DNA of 64,000 nucleotides from Dicyema japonicum (Eukaryota; Dicyemida; Rhombozoa; Dicyemidae), in assembly GCA_011109175.1 (NCBI GenBank), contig RDEW01000041.1:310001-374000 (forward strand), read 5' to 3'. The notes beneath the pieces were generated by a model. That model made no database searches. It worked only from the letters and a program-made list of their open reading frames with translations, and was not told the DNA's origin. This document shows, piece by piece, positions 55,838 through 64,000 of this stretch (position 1 is the first letter of the stretch; every line of letters starts with the position of its first letter). A program made the position numbers and the translations under genes.

Positions 55838-57400
55838 GAGGAGGCCCCACCACAATTAAGTTCTGGACACTACCTCCTAAGAGACGAATCTTGCTCTTGG
55901 CTTCCCCCACCGGATCAATTATCATCGATTCTACAAGAAGCTTTCTTTTACCCGGGACTTCCGATGAACATCAGAGACATGTGGAAGTGTCCGGCTTGAC
56001 GTCTAAGGACAGCGGACCTCTTACAAGGTAGCTAGGTCGGGTTAATAACTAACTAACTTTTTGTACTATATGTAAAGACTGTTTGAAGGAACCGGCTTCG
56101 TCGCCATGCCCTTTCTACTTTAAATACGACCATAAGAAAATCCACCTCTTTTTGGTCCTCCTTCGATATTTGTGTCACATCTGACTGATCTCTAGGAATG
56201 TCCACTTTTGGTGTAACTTTTCTGTTAACCACTGATTTTTTCTACTTGAAGTGACCGGGGGTGAATAAATACTATGTGGGCCATTTAATGGTTCGTGACG
56301 ACTTCTGGACGTTTGAATGATTGAGCGATTTTTTACCTGTTCGCTGGCCTTTAAAATTGAATGGCTGGTAAAAATGGGTGCCTCGCTTCTCACTCGCATA
56401 AAATTGGCTTTTGTTCAGCTGCTCTGATCCTTTCTAGTACGGTCACGTGCTAACCGACTCTAATTTTTGGTTGCAACTAGTCAATATTAGTAAAAACCAT
56501 ATAATCATGTTAACAGTAATCATACACGTGCAAAATTATTTAAGAACAGAATGGTCGAAAAATTGTGTTAACGATCTAGGTCGATGAATTTTATTTGAAG
56601 CCAACACTGATGTATCCAACGTTTCTTCTTTCCATTAAGTGGCTCGTGTAGTCTCCCGAGTCCGTGATTTCATCAATGAGATTATAAGATGAGGACGGGA
56701 TACATCGTCATGAGACGATAAAAGCATTTACCTCATAAACTACGTCATCGCGCTAGAAAATACATCATTTTAGGTCATTTAATTATGCTGACTTTGATTA
56801 TTGAAGTAAATAAACCTTAAAGCTAAATGTGGCCACATTGGCTGATTAGCATTTCTAGAATTCCTGAAAGCTAAGATTATGCGTCAGCAGTCAGTTTGTC
56901 CTCACATAAGGAAACCTAAGGGACGTTCGTTCAAAAACAGGGAACGGGGCTACTAATGAGCCAACTAAGGACACTAATGAGGCCCACTAATCTGCATTCA
57001 TCGATATCCACGTGAAACTCAGAGAAACCTAGAAATATTAAGAACTGAGATGAATATTAAAAAACCACAAATTGGACGTGTAACTAGGAATAATCCAAAA
57101 CCACAACTTAGATTCGTCGCTTTGGTACCGCCAAGACAATCAAAACAGCAAATTGGACACACAGCTTGAAGAGTGCTTTAGAGAACATTACTTTGACCCA
57201 CTGAATCAATCTCCAAGGAAACGAACTCTAATTTTGACTGATGGCTTTAACTAACGCCTAGAATACCATTCCAAGAATTTGCGCCAAATTTCTGTATAAA
57301 TATGGCAATATAATCAAATTAATAATGCTGCGGCTAGCGTTTGGGAAGCACGTAAAATGGTAATTCACTATATAATACTTTTTTGCTTCAAGGAGAGTCT
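55838..57400. other. Gene-poor region with LINE 3' debris
   Basis: At 55.98-56.06 kb lies TACAAGGTAGCTAGGTCGGG and TAACTAACTAACTTT, the 3' end also seen near 7.55 and 44.4 kb. A minus-strand frame at 56175-56399 is unrecognised. Four CACGTG sites (56444, 56525, 57009, 57563) straddle the start of the next gene. Confidence 0.4.
56910..56952 (+). repeat. Direct repeat flanking the alanine aminotransferase gene, left copy
   Basis: It consists of GGAAACCTAA, a short variable spacer, then GTTCAAAAACAGGG and AACGGGGCTA. The partner at 59493-59531 shares both blocks exactly with a spacer of different length. Confidence 0.8.
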
Positions 57401-57405
57401 TAGCA

Positions 57406-59039
57406 ATGAGTCAGCGACACAAATCCTTCACAATCGACAACATCAATCCAAATGCGAAAAAGATGGAATATGCCGTCCGAGGGCCGATTGTCACCCTTGC
57501 AAATCAATTCTCTGCCGATCTCAAAGAAGTTGGGTTAAATTTCATAACTTCAGGGCAAGACCCACGTGTTCGACAAAGTGTACATGGCCAATGTAGGAGA
57601 CTGTCACGCCTGTGGACAACAACCACTTACATTCATAAGACAGGTCCTTCATATACTTTATTCCACAGTTGGCCGCGGCATGTACCTACCCCAAGGCTCT
57701 GTTGGAGTCAGATTTAATCCCCTCTGACGTAAAAAGCAAGGCAAAGGCGATTCTGGCAGATTGTGGTGGATCCAGCATAGGTATCTGACCAAGTTACACA
57801 CATAGGGTCATACAGTCAGAGTCCAGGGGTGGAGATTATTAGAAAGCACGTGGCTGAGTACATTTCTGAAAGGGACGGAATCTCCACGGATTTCCATGAT
57901 ATAATACTTACCAACGGAGCCAGTGAGGGAATAAAGGTCCCCTTTACCTATTATTTCAGACAGTTCTAAACATGTGTGCCGGTGGAGAAAGGGCTGGAGT
58001 GATGATACCGATCCCTCAGTACCCCCTTTACAGTGCCACACTCACGGAACTCAACGTGGATCAAATAAACTACTATCTAAATGAGGAAGAGGAATGGGCC
58101 CTTAATACAGATGAGCTCGAAAGATCCTTCGCTGAGGCGTCCGCTGTATGTACCCCACGTGCAATTGTTGTGATAAATCCCGGGAATCCGACCGGAGCTG
58201 TGCTAGACAAGGCTAATATAGAATCAGTCATTGATTTTGCATACAGAAATAATCTGGCTATCCTTGCCGATGAGGTCTTCGAGTTCTCAGAGTCCTAGGT
58301 CTACCAACACAACGTCTATGCAAAGAATTCGAGGTTCTGGTCCTTCAAAAAGATCTTGCATGAAATGGGCCCGAAATACGGGGACGTGGAGTTGTTTTCT
58401 TTTATGTCTTGCTCTAAGGGTTACATGGGAGAGTAAGTCATGGGTCCTGAACTAATAGATGTGGAGCACGTGGGGGATACTTTGAAATGTGCAACATTTG
58501 CCCAGAAGTGAAAGCTCAGATTCACAAGTCGTTCACTGCCCGACTCTGTTCCACCGTTTATGGACAAGTTGGTCTAAGCTCCTCATTTTAGGTGATAATG
58601 GACGCTGTCGTGAACCCACCCAAGCCAGGAGAACCCTCATACGACTTATTCCACCAGGAACAGGAGAAGGTCCTCAGTGAGCTAAATGCGAAATCTAAGC
58701 TGGTCACCAAGGCTTTCCAGTCCACGCCTAATATGTCATGCGTTGAATTAAAGGGATCAATGTACGCCTTCCCAAAATTGGATCTCCCACAGAAGGCCAT
58801 AGCTGCGGCTGAGGTTCATGGTGGACTTATGTAAGAGTCAAAATATAACCCCTGACGCGTTCTACTGTTTTGAAATGCTGAAGAACACGGGAGTCTGTCT
58901 GGTACCGGGAAGTGGATTCTGCCAAAAACCGGGGACCTACCACTTTAGGACTACAATATTGCAGGACATTTCTGTTCTCCCTGATATGCTGGAAAAAATA
59001 CAGAAATTTCACACCGAATTTATCAGTCGATATTCTTGA
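57406..59039 (+). CDS. GPT: Alanine aminotransferase (GPT/ALT-like)
   Basis: This is a PLP enzyme that interconverts alanine and 2-oxoglutarate with pyruvate and glutamate. All nine exons splice in frame from ATG 57406 to TGA 59037-59039. Introns are 57529-57553, 57644-57668, 57781-57805 (25 nt each), 57937-57959 (23), 58275-58298 (24), 58433-58458 (26), 58568-58591 (24) and 58814-58835 (22). Landmarks are [95 protein letters not shown] and [16 protein letters not shown]. Then come SCSKGYMGE with the PLP-binding Lys, and [20 protein letters not shown]. No mitochondrial presequence is visible. The whole gene lies between two 40-bp direct repeats. Confidence 0.96.
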
Positions 59040-59680
59040 TTTCAAACTAATTATTAACACATAACTTTACAAATAAGTGGCCGACCACAAATTAGCTTTA
59101 TTTTCATTTCTGAGCACAATTGAACGGGTGTGGCTTTACCATAATATTAATTAGAATAATGAAGCAGCAAAGGTGTGGTTTTTTTATAGGTGGGCATATT
59201 TGTTTAATCGCCTTAAAGATTTAGTTAGGATTCGATCAAATTGAGATAAATACTTTCATTTTTGGTTTTATTGGCTTCGGGTGTACTTCACTTCCTTAGA
59301 ATGTGTCAGGCCCTAAAAGGTCATGAAAATGAGGAATATGATCATTAGGTCACTCTGCGTATGATTATAATATTTATAATTTCTGTTGTCACTCCACTTC
59401 TTATATTCCATGTTTTTCCAAGAAATCTCATGAAACACTATGTAGACTAGATTCATATGGGAATCAAAGCTTTTTGTCTCAAGCACCATTCCGGAAACCT
59501 AAAGTTTGTTCAAAAACAGGGAACGGGGCTAATATGGTAGCTCTCTTATTTCAAACTCTTCCAATTAGATTGTCACGTGATCTCTACAGCTGTAACATAT
59601 AACTGGATTGCATAGTCAGAAGGACTCCAACAAATTTGGTCTGGAGACTGCTTAGTGTTCGACTCCTTTCACTTTGATGG
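59040..59680. other. Intergenic
   Basis: AT-rich sequence after the aminotransferase, including the right-hand direct repeat at 59493-59531. No gene is seen. Confidence 0.45.
59493..59531 (+). repeat. Direct repeat flanking the alanine aminotransferase gene, right copy
   Basis: It matches the left copy at 56910-56952 in GGAAACCTAA and in the final 24 bases ending AACGGGGCTA. The distance between copies is about 2.58 kb. Confidence 0.8.
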
Positions 59681-59689
59681 ACCGAAATG

Positions 59690-60295
59690 TTCGCTCTCCC
59701 AATTATCCTGCACAAGACCTCCGAAAAATTGGGAAACGTCTCAAAGATAGAGATTACCCCAACAAGTTACTGGCATCGAATGAAACATAAGTTTTACCCA
59801 TAATCGTCCCTGTGACTCGAAAGCAATCGCGCGGAAGACATATTGGTCAAAGAATCCTCTATAAATCTTTTCTTTAGCTCTCTCTGCTTTCTTTGCGACG
59901 AAAAATTCCTTTACCGCGTTTACTGTGAAGGACAGAAAGTCTTTACATGTTGCATCCCAAACTAACAATTTCTTATCCTCGGTCGGAAAAAAGGTTACCC
60001 TGCCATGGATTTGAATTTATTTATTTAAAACCAAGAATCACCGACAAATTAAAAGAATCGTGGCTGTCTGGTGATCCCATCCTTAAGCAGCTGTCTCATA
60101 TTTGTTCGGTGTTTTCAAAGACCCGACGTAATTCTTGTATGTACGAGTCATTTTTGAGAATTTCAAAGGTGTCAATAGAATTTCGAGTCATTTTTGGGAA
60201 TTCCGTTCTCCTCACAAGTTCCTCGAAAGGAGTCGACATTAACGGTAAGGAGAACCTTTGTAGGGCCCAGTGACTGTTGTTGAAAGACATTAATC
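59690..60295 (-). pseudogene. LINE remnants (family A piece and an unrelated LINE 3' end)
   Basis: Part 59690-59975 encodes LVWDATCKDFLSFTVNAVKE with FVAKKAERAKEKIYRG, the family A C-terminal module. Part 60000-60295 ends on the minus strand with TTTAATTTGTCGGTGATTCT and an AAATAAATAAA tail, the same 3' end as at 7.33-7.40 kb. An open frame at 60096-60290 inside it is not considered a gene. Confidence 0.6.
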
Positions 60296-60489
60296 TTCTT
60301 TAGGTTCGTATTGGATAGGTTTATCCCCCATACAATTAAGAGTTAAAGGAGGTGCAGAGTTTGTTAGTCTTCTATGAAGCAAATATCAAGATTTTCGATT
60401 GTCGGCATAAGTAACAAAAATCTTCCTTAATTTCCTTAGGAGTCAAAAGTTTTCTGTTCGTCAATTAGGGACTTTTGTGGCGAGGTTTA

Positions 60490-60690
60490 CATGTAAGCTT
60501 TAATAATAATAATAATAATAGCAGAGACCACGGTTATACAAACTGACTAATCACGTGATCCCAGCACGCTTTAGCAGAGACCTCATAGTGGCCCGATGCT
60601 CCTCCCTCGTCCCCACACAAGCACGTATCGGCCGAATGATTGGATCTTGTAGTCATGACGGCGAAGAAACGATGGCGATGACCCACGTGG
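60490..60690 (-). mobile_element. LINE family C 3' end
   Basis: A (TAA)n run at about 60.50-60.52 kb is followed by GCAGAGACCACGGTTATACA, ATCACGTGATCCCAGCACGC, GCAGAGACCTCATAGTGGCC and CTCGTCCCC. Reversed, this matches the end of the 41.89-42.72-kb element. Confidence 0.65.
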
Positions 60691-60743
60691 ATACATGTTT
60701 CATGTGTATCATAGATTCTAGAGGCATTTGACCTGGAACAATC

Positions 60744-60809
60744 CAGAAATCCATCGTTGGAATTAAGATTTTCAAATTAATATTTTTACAAAATTAGATT
60801 TAAGGTAAA
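60744..60809 (+). repeat. About 65-bp direct repeat flanking a LINE, left copy
   Basis: It starts CAGAAATCCATCGTTGGAAT and ends TTAGATTTAAGGTAAA. It matches 61941-62005 with a few differences, mostly in A/T runs. The LINE family A copy lies between. Confidence 0.82.
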
Positions 60810-60849
60810 TTTTTTTTTAGTTTAATTTATTTATTTTTTTAAATAGAAG

Positions 60850-61925
60850 TCAGGTAGTTGCCGCCCTCACTGCGTGGCTGTTCCCTCTCAAAATTGCGAG
60901 CGAAATTCGCTCAAATAGCCAGCGGCGTTCACGGAGATCTCCAGTGCATAAGGTGATCCGGTTTCCAAGACGTCCGAAAAACTCGAGTGTAGAGGGGGAG
61001 TAGGATCCGGAAGTCTCCATAGCAAGGGGAACAAATTTGACATCATCGTGAAGGTCGACGTATTTAACGAGTTTGGCCTTCTCAGCCTTTACGGATGCTG
61101 AACAGGCCCTTGTAGCAATCTCGTAAGATTTTTCTGGGCGAACGTGTCTGTACATGTCACATCCCAAACCAGTGGTTTCCCGGCCTCAAATGGAAATATG
61201 GTCATCCCGTCCGGTCGTTTCCCGTCACTTCTGCATAACCCGACCGGTTCAAGAATGGCCGAGTATCCAGCAGCATCCATAGCTCGCCTGACAATTTCAT
61301 TCAGAGCCTTGTGCCTTGGGGATCTGCCAGCGCTCCTCCTGCAGGCGAGAGGGTGCAGGCCATAGCAGTCTATCAGGATGCCACATCGGCACGGGTGAGG
61401 TACACATACTTTTAGTCCCAGCCGCAGAGAGATACCAGTTCTAACGCATTCATCATCCAGAAAAGTGCCCAAAGCTCCATTGGGGATGGCGTTTAGCCAA
61501 GCTCCGCTCTCAGGGGAAGCCCCCGAAAGCAAACAAGCGCGTCGGTGCTGATTGGAAGATTCCAGTAGGAGTCCAAATGATTTCCACATAATAAGTTGTC
61601 CAGGTTTCGCTGGCGATCTTGGGAAAAGCAGGGGGAGGTTGGTGGCATTCCAGGCTTCTCGTGCGTGGATTATCTCTTGGTCAGTTGAGAATTCGGGTGG
61701 GGAGTGTAGAATCCTCCTGACCAAAGGTTCGCAGGCCGTGAGTGATGATGAATAAGCAGGAAGTGAGACGTTCAAAGTTCGACGGATTCCAAGACCCCGA
61801 ATCTAACTGGGAGTGTAGCCTGCATCCATGTATCATCGTCGAATCGGACATTAAATATTTGCTCCGTCGAGCTGAGGAGAGACAAATCAAAATTCTCGAG
61901 CAGCTCCAGTTGAGAATAATATGGA
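60850..61925 (-). pseudogene. LINE family A, best-preserved C-terminal copy
   Basis: A 228-codon frame (61089-61775) encodes MNVSLPAYSSSLTACEPLVR, SGAWLNAIPNGALGTFLDDE, LRLGLKVCVPHPCRCGILID, CRRSAGRSPRHKALNEIVRR, AILEPVGLCRSDGKRPDGM and KPLVWDVTCTDTFA. A shifted frame (60850-61167) continues KLVKYVDLHDDVKFVPLAME and ends RERRWLFERISLAILRGNSH. The Cys/His-containing HPCRCG to CRRSAGR segment and the DGKRPDG-VWDVTC block define the family. Upstream, 61780-61925 holds degraded sequence related to the LGGLG module. It is 5' truncated and frame-shifted once. Confidence 0.85.
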
Positions 61926-61940
61926 GCTGTCCTTAGTAGT

Positions 61941-62005
61941 CAGAAATCCATCGTTGGAATTTAGATTTTCAAATTAATATTTCTACAAATTAGATTTAAG
62001 GTAAA
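61941..62005 (+). repeat. About 65-bp direct repeat flanking a LINE, right copy
   Basis: Partner of 60744-60809. It begins immediately beyond the truncated 5' side of the LINE. Confidence 0.82.
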
Positions 62006-62400
62006 ATAAATTTATTTTCATATTGATATGACACACTCCCTAGAGGTCAAAGTGGACGTGGTCTCTACTTCGGTTTCTTCACCTGAGGATGCAATCGTTT
62101 CAGACGTTAGTAAATAATGAAAATAAGATCTTGGATTCCGACATGATATGTCTTCTACCTGATCAGAAGGATATTTCATTATGAGATATTTTTAGATCCT
62201 AAGGGACTCTCTATCTGAGTCTGATTTAAGTAGAGTATGTCACATGGGCAGCCTGTTACATTATTTCGACCTTGAAGAGGTCTTTTGATTATCCGACATT
62301 TAATTTTGTATATCCGATTTATATCGTGATTTAATCCTGTTAAATTAGTTTTTTATTCATAAATGTTATGATTATAAAGATTTTATTTTTTAGAGATACA
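62006..62400. other. Intergenic
   Basis: AT-rich, no gene seen. Confidence 0.4.
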
Positions 62401-62404
62401 ACAT

Positions 62405-62720
62405 GACCAGGTGGCGCCATTTTGGTGCTGCGTGGTTAATTGGTTTAAATTTTCATCTTGCTTGTCTGTTCCTCCTCTCTCTTCCTAATAGAGTGGCGTC
62501 ATGTGATCCACCTGTCTAGGTGACGCCCAGTGCCAGGCCGGCATGAAAAAGGATCATTTGCTCTTCCCCACTCCATTGGAGGGGTTTCCACAACTGCATG
62601 TAATGGACGTCTTACCCTTTATGCTGATTCCGAATGGACTCTGTAGAAGTGGAAACTGGATACACTTAATTAGTTGTTTACTATAACTTCTTTCTCGGTG
62701 TATCCGGGGTTAATAAATAA
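62405..62720 (+). repeat. SINE-like repeat S1, near full length
   Basis: Contains GTGCTGCGTGGTTAATTGG, GTGGCGTCATGTGATCCACC, GTGCCAGGCCGGCATGAAAA, GGAAACTGGATACACTTAAT and the end CGGTGTATCCGGGGTTAATA with an AATAAATAAATA tail. It is very close to the copy at 22.78 kb. Confidence 0.78.
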
Positions 62721-62759
62721 ATAAATATTTTTTTATAGCGGTAAACCTATATTTCTAGC

Positions 62760-63335
62760 GTGATTTATAGCATGGAAGATTATTTTGTTGCAATGGTTTC
62801 TTACAAGGGTTTTGTGAAAGATTGCGTTGAATATCAAACTTTAAGAGATGCTTTGCATGATAAATTTCCCGAAAATCTTCCGAGGCACCGAAAATATAGG
62901 CTTGTAAAGAAGATAGAGAATTTTTCCATTATCAATGACACACATTATGACTTAGATAATTAAGTGATGAGTGTGCGATTCCAGAACAAATTGACGATTT
63001 GGTTAATTGTTCGACTCCAGAATCTATTGAAAATTCACGTAGTTTGATTTAAAAAATTTATATCTAGATAATTCCCAGTCAGATAATTTGTGTCCGAATG
63101 CAAAGAGATTCAATTTCGAAATTAAATCGATTGAAGAAAATTCTAATTATTACAAAGCTATGAACAGGAAAATGAATGTTCATAATAGTAAATATACTTT
63201 TAACATGGGAGATAAAGTATGAATCAAAAACATTAATAAATAGGTTTGGGCTAAAAAGGACTTTGGAACAAATCCCTCATTGCGACTGGATAAGTTTGAG
63301 TCTCAGTATTATCCAGTTGCGAAATAATTAATATT
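62760..63335 (+). pseudogene. Possible integrase/transposase C-terminal remnant
   Basis: The frame 62760-62963 (with MEDYFVAMVSYKGFVKDCVE) is followed in shifted frames by NYYKAMNRKMNVHNSKYTFN and MGDKV, then KDFGTNP. A K/N-rich helix followed by a MGDKV-type strand is what follows the DDE core in gypsy- and Ginger-type integrases. The similarity is weak and the stretch is broken; I give no more precise assignment. Confidence 0.28.
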
Positions 63336-64000
63336 TTATCGAATAATCACGTGGAGGTAGCTTTAAATAGTTTAATTTGATAGATAAAAAATTCGAAAGG
63401 AGAAATGTCGACTGTATTAATGAGTAGACTAAAAAAGTTACTTAAATTTAATTTTTTATGGTTAATAAATCATTTATAAAATTAATTGAAGTTAATCTTG
63501 GTTCAAGGTTAATGTAACAGGCAGCCCATAGGTATCGCTTGGCCCATGTGACAGAGTATTTCAATAAACATCATCAAGAGATCTACTGATACGCAGAGAC
63601 TTTAAAGGGGTAAGTTATGAAGGATTTGATTTAATGTAAAAAATAACATAAATAATGTTAATTATGATTAGGCTAAACTAAACTAACATATCCTTCTTTT
63701 ACGAGGATCTTCACAAGCCATCCACATGACTTCCACTTCTTCCTCGGACTGTGGGTCCGCCGCTTCGCCAATGTGTAATGAGTTTTTCGCTCTTCCAGTC
63801 GCCTCGACGCGGAAAGGATTTCGTCAATTGGTGTCTTATCTCCATGTTTGTGCTCGACAATAATACTTTCTAATGTATAAATCAGATTTAATGTAATAAA
63901 TATAATTTCAAAACGTTGCTGGTTAATAAGAACCATCTAAGTTCATCGGATTATGCGGACTTCTGTGCAGAATTGAATAAAGAAAACCCAACTCGAACGG
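63336..64000. other. AT-rich end of window with a repeat-associated ORF
   Basis: A minus-strand frame at 63673-63936 (with LESIIVEHKHGDKTPIDEIL and RRLEERKTHYTLAKRRTHSP) resembles the start of the 29127-29342 frame. It is unidentified. Nothing else is supported. Confidence 0.3.

Noticed and set aside
60096-60290. Open frame starting MSFNNSHWALQRFSLPLMST on the minus strand
   Set aside because: It runs into a LINE 3' end shared with 7.33-7.40 kb and has no recognisable domain, so it is treated as retroelement sequence.
1-64000. CRISPR arrays, bacterial operons or prophage
   Set aside because: No regularly spaced repeats or ribosome-binding-site-led gene clusters are present. Introns and animal gene families show eukaryotic nuclear DNA.

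Overview
The window looks like nuclear DNA of a small-genome animal. The genes I can identify are animal housekeeping or signalling genes: GALK2, a Rho-family GTPase, a UBE2-like protein, ECSIT, an Ig-domain protein, DCPS, a GTP-type PEPCK, an F-box/LRR protein, CHCHD2/10, NPRL3 and alanine aminotransferase. They are split by about 35 extremely short introns, mostly 21-28 nt with candidates down to 14-17 nt, nearly all GT-AG. Introns of this size are known from dicyemid mesozoans. I therefore suggest a dicyemid (or a related highly reduced parasite such as an orthonectid), but this is inference from gene architecture, not a database match.

Layout: 0-1.6 kb GALK2 (-). 1.6-4.8 kb decayed LINE pieces. 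4.9-7.2 kb small unidentified genes, one acidic ORF lying between 31-bp direct repeats. 7.2-14.3 kb LINE debris and one long APE-RT LINE (-). 14.6-15.3 kb atypical Rho GTPase (+). 16.7-19.2 kb RTE-like LINE (-). 19.9-20.6 kb cysteine-less E2-like gene (+). 21.5-22.6 kb ECSIT (-). 23.3-29 kb three further LINEs and an Ig-domain gene (25.9-26.3, -). 31.1-32.4 kb DCPS overlapping an OB-fold gene (+). 32.4-33.6 kb LINE. 33.6-36.6 kb gene-poor. 37.0-39.1 kb PEPCK (-), head-to-head with a small ORF. 39.6-44.4 kb LINE pieces. 44.9-48.1 kb small gene, FBXL and CHCHD2/10. 48-53 kb SINEs, a hAT MITE and gene-poor DNA. 53.4-55.0 kb NPRL3 (-). 55-57 kb SINEs. 57.4-59.0 kb alanine aminotransferase (+). 59.6-64 kb LINE/SINE remnants.

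There is no operon-like pathway grouping. Metabolic genes (PEPCK, alanine aminotransferase, GALK2), mitochondrial genes (ECSIT, CHCHD2/10) and nutrient signalling (NPRL3, GATOR1) are interspersed with retroelements. At least five LINE types, a SINE-like family with copies in both orientations, tRNA-derived SINE remnants and hAT MITEs make up a large part of the sequence.

Four observations stand out. (1) Introns are ultra-short. (2) The palindrome CACGTG occurs 51 times by my reading, several-fold above expectation, and is concentrated in gene-rich parts. (3) Two signalling proteins have lost key catalytic residues (an E2 without its cysteine, a Rho protein with a changed switch II). (4) Three segments (an acidic ORF, the whole intron-containing alanine aminotransferase gene, and a LINE) lie between unusually long direct repeats of about 30-65 bp. 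Several minus-strand genes contain single-base frame breaks next to homopolymers. These are probably assembly undercalls, but their strand bias is odd.
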